64,000 bases of DNA. Source: Tenebrio molitor. Taxonomy: Eukaryota > Arthropoda > Insecta > Coleoptera > Tenebrionidae. Each line of letters starts with the position of its first letter. Position 1 is the stretch's first letter. The DNA is taken from contig NC_091046.1 of assembly GCF_963966145.1 (NCBI RefSeq), positions 11,718,001 to 11,782,000 on the forward strand, written 5' to 3'. The notes beneath the pieces were generated by a model. It was not told the DNA's origin, searched no databases, and saw nothing but the letters and a program-made list of their open reading frames with translations. Position numbers and translations under genes: made by a program. Of the stretch, positions 32,067-45,207 are shown one piece after another.

Positions 32067-35000
32067 TTAGCTAGTGGACACTTGCCAAACAATCAAATGA
32101 CTTTTTTCACCTTTGGATTCACCCTGAGCTGCTTCAAGATCACTAGTTTCATTATCGATAATGCTGTCTTCCATTTCATCACCTACCAAAAACGCACGTG
32201 TTTAATGCAGGTATTACAACTCTGACGACGTGAGCAGTAGCTAAAGAACATTTATGTCAACACATACCCAACAGGATTCCCAGGAATATCAGACAAAACT
32301 TGCCAAACTAGAAGATGTGAGGCTCCATCTCTTGGATCATTATCGTCCTCTGCAAATTTTGTTTCGTCAAATAATTTCTATTCAAGAAATTATTGATACT
32401 TATGTACATTGTGTTAGTAACATGATGAATCAAATAAGCTGCCACCCAAACTTTAACTTAATGCTTAATATTCCTAGGAATCCTATGGTTTTGAGCATTA
32501 AACTACTAATGTTCCCCTTTTTGTGCATGATGAATATTTTGCCCAAAAAATACTCACCGATTCGAAAATCGATATAACCTTCTCCGCCCGACATCACGAG
32601 CATCGCTGACGGTTGCTTCGGAGGCAGACCAATTGACGTGGCGGAAGTAGACAACGCCTCCGAGGGAGTAGACGCAGCACTCATGCCTTCGGAAACGTGA
32701 AAGAATTGTGTCCCGTCGACGCGAAACAAACGACTTACCTCCGTTACCGGGAACGGCAACGAAAAACTTGACGTTGTCTCTGTGACCGTGGAAACTGAGC
32801 TGGGCGTGAGCCATGGTGCAGTAGGGGACAAAACTTCCTGGAACGGGAGGCACTCGGACTCCTGCACCGGGCAGGCTGTTCGAACCCCTGGGGACGATGC
32901 TCCCCGCACATCCTCCGCTTTCGCTCAGCGGGACAGATATGATAACGCCGTTGCTCGTACCTATCCACAGTCTGTTTGACGAAATCAGCAGGCAAGTTAT
33001 ACGCACGAAGGAGAATCCCAGTTTTCCCGTTCCTACGATTTCATAATAAATAATTAATTAAAAACGATTGATCGATTTTGAGTCGATTTAACTTTTGCGA
33101 ACGTCGGAATTTCATTAAAATTCCTCGCCGACAACAACAGGTGAAGATTGACGAGCACCTACCTAACATTTTACTAACGTAAGGTTCTATATCGACATCT
33201 TGCAAGTGTTGGTGAGTGTGAGCATGGTACAGTCTTAAGGTCGAGTCGAGTCGAATTGACACCCAAACTCCTTCTCCCAACCAGGCGATTTGTCTGACCT
33301 TCAAAAAGACATTTTTACAACGGATTCGCTCCGCTTTCTTGTAAAATATTTACTGGACTCTCGCGTCTCGGATGGGCTTCTAGAGAATGTATTATTTTCA
33401 GTTCGTGAGGTTCCAGCACGTGTATCTTGTTTCGATACCCACACCACACCTTGTCTCCCACTACGGCCAAGCATCTCACCGACTGATACGGTAAACCGAC
33501 TTGTACCAAGTGATAACGTGACAGGTCCCATTCGCCTTCGTCGTTTCTTGCAAAAATGGCCAGAGTTCCGCATGCCAATGCGGCTACCACTTTGCCATTT
33601 ATATGTCTGCAAAAATATCAAAAACGTGTCGTTTTAACTAAATCAAATTAAATCAATAGGTACTACACCAAAGGTTACTTCCATTAAGGGTAGTTTGTAA
33701 AGCTACACTAGAATTGCACAACCTTCTTACAAAGTGGCAGATGTCTAAACTGTCTGTCTAAAATAGCTATTTGTACAACTAGTTATGAAAGTCATACTTT
33801 ATTTCATGAATTTGCAGTTTGATTAACGAGGGCGTAGCCCGAGTTAATCAAGCAAATAAGTGAAAAAAAGAGTTTCATAACGTGTTGTACACACTATTTT
33901 TTTGCATATCGATGCAAGTTGAGAAATTTGGCCTAAAAGTATTTGTGAAAAATTACAAAAAAAAAAAAAAATAGATATGCTCTGACAATCATCTCCAAGG
34001 AAATGGAATAAAATGATGCAAAAAAGTACTACTTTCACTACGATTTTTCATATAAAAAAAGTGTCACTTTCATTACGATATACAAAAAAAAATATTTGGA
34101 AGTTTGTACGGGAGCAATTTGAAAAATTTGAAGCCTGACATGGCGTTTCAATCATTGCAATGTATGAACGAATTTTAAGTTATTGTCTTTAGTGCGTACA
34201 CAAAAAAATTTAAGGTTGTATTCGGGATAATTATTTAGAATAATCGGTTAAAGTTTATCGGTCACGATTTCAACAGAAAACAGACGTGGGTATTACATCG
34301 ACTAAACCTGCACTTTATTTGCAATGTTTAAAAATTGATGGTGCATAAAATTCTTTCAGACATCACCACGACAACATTCGATATAATTCCCACAATGCCA
34401 GGTCAACAACTGTAACAAATGATGAAATAATTCGCAGTCCACCAAAATATGCTAAAGAAATATCCGAAATCGTTGGTGTGCGAGTTAGAGCTTGTGCCAA
34501 CTGTCGTGATCGATGACCTTGACAAAAGCTGCGCGAAGGCGGAGCCCAATTTTAAAAAGTGAAACGTAAAAACATCGGTCGTTTGGTTAGAATTTTCAGG
34601 GTGGCGCCAAATTTGCATTTTACACTGTCCAACGGCTTGGGTTAGAATGCCGGACATTATCTAGGGACCTGTCGCTAAATAAATATCAACATAAATTAGC
34701 CCACAAATCTGTAAAGTATGATAAAATGGTACCGATGTTTTTAGTTCGCATATAAGGCCGCTTCGGTACGCATTTTGGTTTCTGCGTCATCGATCATGAG
34801 AATTGGCACGAGCTCTAACTATGTATGACTAGTCTGTAAAATTAATAGCGCGATTTTCACACTTTAGAAAAGACACAGTCATTGACAAGGTGCAAAAAGA
34901 TAATCAACAGTAAGTCGCGAAGAACCACAATATTTTTTTGAAAGTTTATCATGACTGTTCAAACAATTCCATCCACCGGAAAGATCAATTTCACTTTACC

Positions 35001-38000
35001 AACTCCACTACAAACATAATCCTGTTTTCTAAATTGAAAAATTTCTTAGGTGGAAAGAAGTTTTCTAAAAAATTTGAAAGTTATTGCAAGGTACTGAGGA
35101 ATATTTTGCCGACTTAGGAGAAACTTCATTTAAAGAGAGAGTAAACAGATTGCAACACCGGTGGAGTAAAATACCTATTGTCCTCGAGGGAATTATGTTG
35201 AAAAATAAAACCAGTTTTGAAATTGTCTTTTGCTTCTTTCGAGGTTAGGTCAGAAAATTTGTAAAACGTTCCTCGTATACACTTCCAAGACATTTGCAAA
35301 TTGTCTTTGTCACAGTTATTTGGTTACACAGTAGAACGTAGCACCGAGTATGTACTTTGCAACAGTTTAAAAAGGCCTATAGACAATGACTATACTTAAA
35401 ATTGCCATTGGCAGGTTTGCGTTCCTGCACCGACGACCGTTTTCAAAACGAGTATTTTATGTTTCATGCTTCGAAGCTGTATTTTTGTATACCCAGCCCC
35501 AAAAATTTGGATTTCTTCCGCAGCAAAATATGTGAAGAAATGAGGACAGTTTGTGCAAAAGTGGATTAAACAATATCAACGATCAAAAACTGTCATGCTA
35601 TGATGATGATGATGCTATAAAATTGAACTTTGTGAACTGAAAACAGTGTCATAATAGTAGTTTATTTAACGAGTTCGTGTGTAAATTGGGCTTTTTTGGC
35701 ACACGAACGAGTTGAATATAACGTTTTTTTGTTCGACGAGCCCCTTAGAGGCTCCAAATCGCTTAAAATCTTTAAAATTAGCTTGACGTTTCGTTTTGAC
35801 AAGTTGTGACATTTATCAAAATCCATTCACACAGGAGAAAATTCTCAAATTTTAAGTGTCAAGCAAAAACCATTTTGTAATTTTAGATATCAATTAGTTT
35901 TGGAAGGAACACTATTTTTTAACAAAAAGAGAACACAAAATGAACAATAAGAAAAGTTTATCGCAAATTGGGAGTTACTGTCGCGAGCAAAAAAAAACTG
36001 GTCGTCAAATTCATGCTCTGACACAATGGAAAACGCTCCATTGTACATATAACCTATCATCATGTTGTATGACATTCCTTGTCATTTTCTTCTCATTTTT
36101 TTGACACTTTGTTGACACGGGCATAATCAGTCAGGGAAATGTTTTAATTTCTGACAATCTAACCAAATTTTGAAATGACATTGACGACCAGAATTTTTTG
36201 CTCGCGACAGTACAATATTTCATGAGATATTTTCATATTTGATGGCGGAAACAAAAGACTGAGAAATGTCACAAATTTGTATTGTCAGTGTCAAATTTCT
36301 CAAAGACGTTCGTGATTTCAACAGAAATGCAGCTAATTGGTAATAGGAAAGTTATTAATCGTAGAACTAGAGACATGATTTGTAATACGTTTGATTATAT
36401 GAGAATAACTTCTCCTTTTGAAGCACTGACAAAAATTGGTTTCCTTAGAATTTATTTTTTCAATCTATTTTGCGAAAATTTACATTTACCTAGACATTCC
36501 TTTTTACGGCGTTTATAAGAAATTTGACACTGACAATATAATTTTGTGACATTTCTCAGTCTTTTGTTTCCGCCACCAAATATGAAAATACCTCTAACAA
36601 TCTACAGCAGGAAATTAACAGAATTTGTGAGACTGTATCGAATTTTAAATAAAAATACGTGCAAAATTGCACATATTTTCAAAACAGCTAATCCGACTCG
36701 CACCAAAATTAATAGGCCTTGAATCCTTACTAAAACAAATATTTCCTGCAAAGAAACATTCCAACCGGTATTTTTTGCAGAAGTTATCGCCAACGAAAAA
36801 AATGGCATAAAAGCGTTAATTTCCAAAACCACTGATCCAATTGGCACCAGCATCAATTGATCTTATCTCGTACACGATTTTTCGACCCTAACGGCATACT
36901 TCCTTACACAATAAATCAAATTTCATTGATTTTGAACATGTGCAAATAATATAATCGATGCTCTCCTGAAACCGACCGACTGTAAATTCAGAAGAAAGCG
37001 TTAAACGTCACCAAAATTACACCGTTGGTTACCGTACACAAAAACAAACTTACACAATACTTATTACGGCATCTTGAAGTTTGACAGAATGCAAACACTG
37101 GTTCCAATTGGCCACTGAAGAATGAACGTACACCATACCATTTTCCGCTCCCAGCCACATGGTGGCCAATACACTCGACATGATTTCCTGATTGCTAGTT
37201 TTACCCTCTGCCGGTTCCGGCTTTGCACCATCCGTTTCATTTTCCATACTACTTTCCGTCTCCGTGGGCGTATCACAAGGAGCATCGCTCGTTTCTTCTG
37301 ACGCTTTTGCATTATCCGCTTCTTCCACCTGAACAACTTTGGTGTATTTATCTTTCTTGTTCACGACCGACTGGTCATTTTCTATAAACGTGACTTTACC
37401 AATCTGAAAAATAAATCTTTTTGTTTTTGCTGTTCAATCACACGACACTCCTCACCAATGACGCTTCTTCCATTTCTTCGTGGTTCTTGCCGTTCTGTTT
37501 GGTGTTTTCTGATGGCGGTGTGGTGGATTCGTTTTTGCTACTTTCTACATTATCACTACTATCTTTAACATTCTCACTAACATTAATTTTGGTATAAGTT
37601 TTATTGTAATCATTCGGACTAGCACCGGGAACACTGGCTATACATAGCACGTGGTTTGCACATACCCCAAAACTATTCAAAATTTCCGCTGGATTGTTGG
37701 CATCGATTACAGTTACTATACTAGCAGCGTGCGTGTATGTACAAATCCAAACGAGTGATGACAGTCGCGTTTCCAAAAGGGCACCTTCTCGCAGAGCGTT
37801 CAGCTCCTGATCCAAACTGTCCACTTCGTTCTGTTGCACCGGCTCCAATTTTGGTTCTTCTGAATAGAACACGCTTCCTCCCACCTGCGATTAATAATAA
37901 TAAAACACAATATTATTGTCACTTAAGCTTAAAAAAAACCACCAATAAACCCTTTTTCTCACCATCAAACCACCATCCTTGGTGAACCCTCCCATCAAGT

Positions 38001-41000
38001 TGACCCCGGCGGCACACCAAATCTTCATGCCTGGCGTGGTCTCCGCCAGCGGTCGACAGTACACGGGAACAGGAACGGGAACTCCGCTGCTGTTCTGTGT
38101 CCCTTTGGTCCCGGGTCCCACCTTCCCCGGTAAACTCCACCCGTACGCCTGCAACCTTCCGTCTTCTTTCCTTACGTGGGCTCTCACTTGGCGGTACTGC
38201 TCCCGCCTTTCGACAGCTCTTCTCACGGCCAGTTTTTCCGAACCTACAAAAATTCGATGACTCAGTAAAACAAACGCAATGGTAACCAGTACTTACTATT
38301 TGTAACTACTGTCAATACTCGATAAGTCACATTTACTATGTATGTACACTTGCACTACAACAGAATGGCTAAGAATGCAGGAAATAAAGGAAATAACGAC
38401 GTTACTACAATTTAGAGAAAACAAGAAAACGACCAAAAATAAAACACTAAATAAAATTATTAAAATGTATTTAAAATTAACGATTCTTAACAAAAGTAAC
38501 ATATTCGTAACCGGTAACAAGAACAAATTAGGGAGGTAAGACTAGATTAGTTACCAAAACTTTGGATAATTATTCCAACTCAGAACTGAACAATCCTCTT
38601 CGTTACATCTTACTCTATTGTTAAAGTGAACGATGCACATCAAACAAAACAAAAACACGAACATGCTGATTTCATCACACACGTTTATTACTTAAAATAG
38701 ACTCTGGAAAACTTGAAAGTCCGAAAAACCTGATCAGACGCAATCACTCCAGTACGATAAAAACCAGGTGATCAAATAAAAATCATTCAGAATGCGTCCA
38801 ACTGAAAAATCACCACACCAATAACTTACCCTAAGATTTATAATTTGTACAAAATATATGGCCTGAATGTTGGCTTTAAATTTTTGACTTGTTTGTCTTT
38901 TATTTAACTTTTCCTTGCTGTGGAACTCCAAATGATTTTTATTCGATTCGGCACTACACTTATTTCACACAGGAAAGAAAACGAGATTTCAAATAGACTT
39001 GTGGCAAAATATATACAGACGTAAGGATACAGTTCAAATTGCGAACTAGAGAAAAATGAGATAAAAACTCGATAGAAACTAAAAAAAAAAAATAAAAATT
39101 GTACCAGAGCACGTAGATCTCTTAAGTGTATTTACCAAGCCAAAAAAAACTTGCATAAATACTTGCTCAAAATATTACTAGTCTATAAACTAGCGCATAA
39201 TAATATATCACAGATAAGTTGACAGCAGGTACAAATAGTTTATAAAAATGAATCACACTTCCGTACCCAATTCGGTTTCGACGAAGTCGTGTCCGGGTCT
39301 AGGCAGCGCCCTCACTCCGGGTGCGATCTGATTGGTCGCCGTTTGAAATCGCAAATGGGGCCCCACTAAAGGCCGTTGCGGCCTTTCCGTACCACTAAAA
39401 AGGTTACTAAAAAATCTCCATATGCTCTGTTTGCTTTTCTTGTCGAAAGCGGTGTCGTTCTTCGACGCTCGTATCATTTCGGTCCAACGGACGGCTTCTT
39501 GCAACTCCATGAAGCGCTCCTTTGATAAATTGTTAGAATTGGCCGCAAAATAAGGAAAGTTCGACTTACTTTATATTGGTTGCGCTCCATGAGAACTCGA
39601 GCCATCTCCACTCTGGTGAAACGTTTTCTCTGCGCCATCGGAACGTCGGACTCTTCGTCTCCCGCCTCTTGTTTCGCTTCGTGGGCTTCCTTCACTTTCC
39701 TGAGCTCCTCTTCTAGATCGCTGATGCGTTCTCTCAGTTTTGTTCTCGACATGTTCAACGACAGAATTTCTTCTCGAAGCATCTCCAATTCGCCAGTCAG
39801 TTCGTCCACTTTTACTATTAGATCGTCTTTTACCACGTTCAGGGCGTTCCTGACACACATACGTTACCAAAAATTTCGAAAAATGTAACAGACATTACTC
39901 ACTTTGTCGCTAGCAACTCGTTGTTTTCCATTATCAAGTTCTCCACCTCTTTGCCCATCCCTTGAACATTTTTCAATTATTATATCTACCTAATTTGCTT
40001 TCCGTAATCGATGCATATACCGTACGCTCGACCCAATTGGGACAAAGGAGTAAATTCAAAATTATACATTTTTATTTGAATATTTGACAGTAGCCATGCT
40101 GAACAAATTTTAATACGACGGCTACTCAACACATGCGTTATTTATAAAATCTTTTATTTTTATTACTGCTTGGGTGAAGCAGAGAGTATATATTAAAATG
40201 CGCAAAGTAAGTAGTGTTAACTGTAAGAGAAAAAAGCTTACCGTAAAAATTATCGTTGACTGGCCATAGCGAGTTAATGGAACAAACATTGTTAGTATTA
40301 GTAGAACGTAATAAAAAAGCTGTAAACGTCCAATAAATGCAGTTTTACAGGATTCTATGTGCATTCCAATAACTTGTGCACTTTGCTAATATTTTATACA
40401 AAACAAAACAAAAACAAGCGAGCAGGATCTGCATAATTTTTAGCGTTACCTGATGATGCATATTCTCCAGGATGAACCCAGCCTCCTGTTATGTCGCCAT
40501 CATCGTCGCCGTCCACATCCTGTGCAGTTATAAAATAATAATGCAAATAAACTGTTACATACAAATAAAAATTACGTTAATCATATTTTAAATTTAAGAA
40601 TCTACCACAAATAAAAAGTCAACAAAACTGACGACTTTTTTATTGCAAGGTTGTATATAAGAGAAAGTAGGCTCGATCCTGGTTCCTAGGGGAGTTTTTG
40701 AGAGTTAAATTTGCATTGGAAGCCTGGTTCCCACAGACTTTGTGAAGTAAATGCAAACAAATCTTAATAGTTAACACAATATTTATAATTGATTTTTCAC
40801 TCTAGAAACAGTTTGATAATTAACAATTTTATTTAAACACAAATAGTGCCAATCTGGACAATAAAAGTGCAGCCAATTATCAATCGAAAAACGCCCCTAG
40901 GAACCAAGATGGAGCCAACTCTATTTAATATAAAGAGCAATCAAATGATGTAATTTGTAATCGAGTTATCCATGATTCCGAAATCATATGTCGTTACTTG

Positions 41001-44000
41001 AACTCCACGCTCCAATAAATCACAGCGCGAAACACAGGTTAGATCTCGACATATCAATCGCAAAGGACATACGGATTCAAATCCATGGATGACTCGATTA
41101 CAAATTCATTTGATCGCTCGATATACAGTATGTCCCCGGATTGAGTTTACAAGAGAAAAAAAATTACTTTTGAGTTTACGTAAAAACTTCAGAGGAATAA
41201 CATTTTTTGCTTCATCTGAAACCCCCATTTCCGTCATTAAAATCTCAGTATTGATACACTGTATTCTTAAATTAACTAACATTTTTTTGTTAAAATTTGG
41301 ACTTAGAATTAATTTTTATGTTATAAGTTTTATTACAATAGGCCTGGTTTTTTGACAAACAACTTATTACTGTTTCAAAATGTTGTCTTTAGAACAAAGA
41401 ATTTATTTAATCCAATGTTGGACCGATTTTTGTCACATAATCACAAAATTTAATGAAAAATTTCCCAACAGTTACGAGTATGTATCAGGCATGGGAGTTC
41501 AGAAGTTTAAACTTCGATGCAGGGTTGAATTATGTACAGAAAACGGCGCATAGTTAATAGAATAGTTTTATATTTAATTATCATTTGATTTTTTCAAAAA
41601 AAAAAAAGGAAAATATTTATCTGCATTTTCTTTGATTTTTATGTTAAGTCTTCCAATATGTTAAAAAAGACTTTTTAATAACAGAAATGGGGGTTTCAGA
41701 TGAAGCAAAAAATGTTATTCCTCTGAAGTTTTTGCGTAAAATCAAAAATAAAAATGTTTTCCCTCTTGTAAACTCAATCCGGGGACATACTGTATACTAA
41801 CCAAGGAGGTTACTTTAACCTCCTTGATACTAACTGTATTCAAGGTCTGTTCAAATTTTTTTAATTGTCTTTAAAATGTAAATATTTACAAGTTTTCTTG
41901 TAAACACCGTTCACGTTGTTTTGGCATAATGAGAGGCCATGATTAATTTTTTTAAAGTTGGACACAATGTTTGATTTCCGTCACTCACTAATGTGCCTGA
42001 CATCCGGACCTATCAAAATAAACATATTGCTGAATTTCCCGCGATGTCTGAGTTGCGCTAGACAATGACGCTATTTATAACCTCAAACTTAGTAAAATAT
42101 AACCTAATTCAACAGATAGCTTTACTACCAAATTAAATGCAAAATTTCCATGGCCTCCCATGCCAAAATGAAGGCATTTTATTAATGGAAATTATAATTT
42201 TAAAACACCTATTTTAAATGAATTAAAAATGTATTTTTCTTTAAATTGTACCGCTTTTTAACCAATCTGCATAATCTATATACCGAGTGACTATAAATGA
42301 TTGAAGGAAAATAGTGGATTGGCAACACTGATGCAGTTGGTAGTGTAAGTCTTCTCCTGGATCATCTGTCAATCATTTCTATTTACGTTAGGTTAAGTCA
42401 CGAAGTACATTGTCGATTTTGATTTTTTTGACGTTTGTTTCAATTTTAAAAATTGCGTGTGTCATGCCAACGATGTTGCCAACTAAAGATTTCAAATGTG
42501 TCACCAACATAACAAAATAATTTTCAATCATTTATAGTCACTCGGTATTTGTAACTTGACTGATTAGTGACACATTAATATTGATACTCCGACAACAAAA
42601 CAAGTTAAGGATAAATATAACGATCGATTTCATTGGTAGATAATTATCTACTTTCATTAATTTATTATCACTAACTTTTGCAATTAATTGTTTGATTTCA
42701 AAACCGACATTTGTTTTTCTTGTCTGATTGTAACAACAGTACTTTACTAATTTTAACATATTTTAATAAAATATTTTATCAATACGACAGTTATTTAATT
42801 TGCACTTGACAAAATACAATTTTTATCGGATTTCCACTCTTTTACGATAAATAAAAATGTGTAAAACTTTCTGTAAATGGTGTACTGTTTTATGTAGTAG
42901 TGCCAAACGGATGTTGAATATTTATTCCATTTTAAGTGTATTCTAAAGATTGACAACTCACAACTCCGGAACAAAATCAAATCAAATCGAACCCTGCATT
43001 CAATTCGTTTTAAATTGTTTCTTGGAATAACTCAGATCTGAATCTTTCGTAAAATCTTAGCGATAATAAAAGTACATTCGTTTGTTACTAATCCAACGAT
43101 AAAACGTTCAAATGTACATTTTTTAAAAGCAATCAATCACGTTGTAGATTAAAATCACATTTGGATTCAATTAATTCCAGATTTAATCCGGAATATGGAT
43201 ACCCGATAAATCTGATGCGGTCTGGATAAAACCCGGAAGAAGTTCAATTTAATTTAAAATAGAATATGTAGCTAAAACAAAGCCCGCTTTGAATTCTGAT
43301 AAAATTCAATCTTCAAATATTTAACTAAATTGGCACTACATATGTATTTTGAAAAACGACTTCTAATTTTTTTTGTTTGTTTTGTACATAGTGGAAGACA
43401 AATTTGATTTCGAATAAAATCAATTTTTTTAGTTAGCTTTATTAAAACCGAACGAAAACATTGTGATGCAATGGAAAAGTTCTCACTGTAAATATTATTA
43501 GAGACGCCAAATTTTAATTATAGCAGTTCCAGGACTTTGCAAATTGTTGTTAAGCAACGATTCAAGTCGCAACAAAAAATGATGGGTCAATTTTAATCAC
43601 TTATGGTGTTATTCCTTGTTACAAAATTAATATTATTTTCTGACACTCTTAGAATCTAATGCAATATAAATAGACAATACTAATTATTATTTTAAGCCAC
43701 ATTTACGATAATAATTTTGTCAACAAAAGATATTATTTCAACGGTAGAAACATATCTCAAATTCACACTTTTTCCACCTAACTGGTGTAATAAAGAAAAC
43801 ACGGTGATAAATTTTATGCACTTTGATCTCGTGTCCAATGACCCATGCACTGTAACTAATTTAAATTCTTTTACGCTGATTACACCAAAAAGAAAGTTAA
43901 CATTTCAATCACGTAATTACGATTCCAAGAGAATATTTATATAATTAACTAAGGTCTGATTAAATGAAAGCATCGTATATCTGCATGAAAATGTATCACA

Positions 44001-45207
44001 GTATTTTTTATTTAGCAATTCCACAATACTGTGAACATTATTAGTGCAATTTTTATGGTTCCTTATTAAACACTTGTTGACAATAAAACTTTTACACAAA
44101 CCTGGAAACTAAGCTCCTGATACAACGTATTTCCACTTCTTTGTTCCTTTTTCGTGTGCAACCTCCCTGTGTTATTATTGGTTGCTTGCGGTGCCTGTGG
44201 ACTAACAGGTGATGTAATTACACTCTTATTCTCTAAATTCAAAGAATCAGTTTCTTGTGCTCTTTCTACAGTATGAATCCCTCGTTTGGGACCCATATTA
44301 TCCAATTCACTGTGTAGGCTACATAAACCAACAATGGGTATAACCAGCATGAAAACAAACAAATGTCTCTCACCTTGGTGACGAGTGAACGCTACTGATC
44401 GGCGACGACGGCACACTGTCCACCACTTCTGCGTTCTCCAAAGAAGCGAAACCAAAAGACATGGGTCCTGAACTACGTCCTACATTAATTCTATTCGAGT
44501 TTAAGCGTCCCGCTTCCGCTCGTTCGTTGGCGAGTTGTTGCCCAGATAAGAGCAGTTTGGTACGTTCCATGTAGTCCATGTGGGTTTTAAACAGTTCGGT
44601 GTAGCGCTCGTGGAGTTTGGCATACTCTTTTTTCAGTTCACCCTCCCTTTCTTCCAGACGGCCTGCGTGTTCCATTGAGTTCTTATGTTTAAGCTCCAGC
44701 ATCCTGACTATGCTCTCCAGCGCTTCGAGACGCGCTGCCAGTTCTTTTCTTTCACCTATAATTTGACACTGTAAAGTGTGCTTATTTTGATTTTGACTTC
44801 ACCTTCTGCAGCATCCTCGAATTCTAGCAGTTTTTGTTCTGACGCTTTTCGAGCACCCTTCTCTCGTTCGTACTGCGTGACAAGTTGTTCGTTATCTTCC
44901 CTCAACAGTTCTAATTCTACATCGTGTTCCTAGATGCAGAAGTTTAAGGGGTTTATTCAAAAGGGAAATTGTTCACGTGTACCTGATTTTGTTGGTAAGC
45001 AGCGTCCAAGCATTCTAGGACGTTGACGAGCAGCGGCATTAACGTTTTGACGACGTCTTCGTCGTAGCGAGCAATCATTCGTTCGAATTCCTGGTAGATA
45101 CTACCCGCTAGAGATTGCACCTTTTCAGACATCACTACATGCGAGTCTTCGTGAGTGCCGTAAATGGTCTCGGAACCGAGACCACCACCTGAATCGTCTA
45201 AATCCAT
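32067..45207 (-). CDS. MAPK8IP3: JIP3 / sunday driver, kinesin-dynein and JNK scaffold
   Basis: Adaptor that links kinesin-1 and dynein to vesicles in axons and scaffolds JNK signalling. Sixteen minus-strand exons join in frame to 1,199 codons: 45207-44983, 44929-44803, 44755-44374, 44318-44102, 40519-40450, 39960-39903, 39849-39570, 39519-39267, 38243-37963, 37884-37456, 37403-37054, 33606-33354, 33298-33163, 33032-32739, 32686-32558 and 32182-32067. The order of domains is: RH1 (SLAGSIYQEFERMIARYDE), a coiled coil with the ELEMLREEI leucine zipper, RH2 (RFTRVEMARVLMERNQYK, then AVRWTEMIRAS), the REQYRQVRAHVRKEDGRLQA block, an acidic insert, and a WD40-like C-terminal half (VWVSIRLDSTLRLYHAHTHQ; MSGGEGYIDFRIG). 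Start chosen at MDLDD (45207); an in-frame ATG at 45324 is less likely. Exon 8 uses a weaker donor (G|GTACGG). Introns carry many MITEs. Confidence 0.94.
32201..32206 (-). terminator. Possible poly(A) signal for JIP3 exon 16a
   Basis: ATTAAA, the commonest variant hexamer, on the minus strand between exons 16a and 16b, about 46 nt beyond the exon 16a stop. Confidence 0.4.
32252..32349 (-). CDS. MAPK8IP3: Alternative last exon of JIP3 (exon 16a)
   Basis: A minus-strand segment preceded by the acceptor TTTGCAG and read in the phase left by exon 15. It begins EDDNDPRDGASHLLVWQVLS, continues DIPGNPVGYVLT and stops at 32252. ASHLLVWQV is a clear paralogue of KSHLIVWQV in exon 16b. Using it gives 1,193 codons instead of 1,199 with a different C-terminus. 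A minus-strand ATTAAA (plus strand 32201-32206) lies about 46 nt past the stop and could serve as its poly(A) signal. Because it contains a stop, inclusion alone switches the isoform. Confidence 0.8.
33776..34083. mobile_element. Repeat family H, copy 1 (JIP3 intron)
   Basis: Starts CAACTAGTTATGAAAGTCAT and ends TTCATTACGATAT. It contains the palindrome GAGGGCGTAGCCCGAG and the stretch TGACAATCATCTCCAAGGA. Two more copies, in the opposite orientation, are at 51790-52114 and 53841-54184. Confidence 0.75.
34485..34818. mobile_element. MITE with TTAGAGCTTGTGCCAA ends (JIP3 intron)
   Basis: The left end TTAGAGCTTGTGCCAACTGT and the right end, inverted, TTGGCACGAGCTCTAA pair. The repeats continue inward through GATCGATGAC and GTCATCGATC. 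About 334 bp. TTA/TAA at the ends could be a three-base target duplication. Confidence 0.65.
34819..35653. other. JIP3 intron, no element recognised
   Basis: AT-rich intronic sequence between two repeats. No exon with the right phase, RNA gene or terminal repeats seen. Confidence 0.4.
35654..35880 (+). repeat. Repeat family F, copy 4 (JIP3 intron)
   Basis: Closest to the 8258 copy. It shares TAATAGTAGTTTATTTAACG, the CGAACGAGTTGAATATAACG block and CCCCTTAGAGGCTCC. An internal segment is missing relative to that copy. Confidence 0.65.
35978..36210. mobile_element. MITE with CTGTCGCGAGC ends (JIP3 intron)
   Basis: Begins CTGTCGCGAGCAAAAAAAAA and ends with the inverse TTTTTTGCTCGCGACAG, flanked by TA on both sides. 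The repeats extend through CTGGTCGTCAA. 233 bp. Confidence 0.8.
36229..36591. mobile_element. MITE with about 60-bp TIRs (JIP3 intron)
   Basis: The arms read ATTTGATGGCGGAAACAAAA and, inverted, TTTTGTTTCCGCCACCAAAT, and continue through GACTGAGAAATGTCACAAA and TGTCAGTGTCAAATTTCT. About 363 bp. The 78-codon open frame inside lies mostly within the element and is not a gene. Confidence 0.75.
36592..37053. other. JIP3 intron, no element recognised
   Basis: AT-rich intron sequence up to exon 11; nothing identified. Confidence 0.4.
38244..39266. other. JIP3 intron between exons 8 and 9
   Basis: About 1 kb of AT-rich sequence without recognised elements. Vertebrate JIP3 proteins have extra residues at this junction, so a small cassette exon could hide here, but I found no convincing in-phase candidate. 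Confidence 0.4.
40668..40921. mobile_element. MITE family I, intact copy (JIP3 intron)
   Basis: The ends GTAGGCTCGATCCTGGTTCC and, inverted, GGAACCAAGATGGAGCC are imperfect repeats centred on CCTAGGGG / CCCCTAGG. The interior includes CTTCACAAAGTCTGTGG (inverted), shared with the copy at 53721-54316. Confidence 0.75.
40934..41123. mobile_element. Foldback MITE family D, copy 2 (JIP3 intron)
   Basis: Palindromic arms GTAATTTGTAATCGAGTTAT and CTCGATTACAAATTCATTTG, as at 3627-3811. It is directly followed by the element at 41126. Confidence 0.75.
41126..41792. mobile_element. Tc1-type element with about 100-bp TIRs (JIP3 intron)
   Basis: Starts CAGTATGTCCCCGGATTGAG and ends with the exact inverse, TA on both sides. 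The repeats extend inward through TTCAGAGGAATAACATTTTT and TTCATCTGAAACCCCCATTT. 667 bp, no transposase. It inserted at the very end of a family D element. Confidence 0.85.
42283..42545. mobile_element. MITE with CCGAGTGACTATAAATG ends (JIP3 intron)
   Basis: Begins CCGAGTGACTATAAATGATT and ends with the inverse AATCATTTATAGTCACTCGG, flanked by TA. 263 bp, non-coding. Confidence 0.8.
42546..44101. other. JIP3 intron, no element recognised
   Basis: About 1.5 kb of AT-rich intronic sequence up to exon 4. Short open frames have no recognised similarity. Confidence 0.4.

Noticed and set aside
32254..32577. Plus-strand open frame of 107 codons
   Set aside because: It is antisense to the JIP3 alternative exon and to the intron and end of exon 15; similarity is on the minus strand.
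36282..36518. 78-codon frame in a JIP3 intron
   Set aside because: Contained within an inverted-repeat MITE; no similarity.
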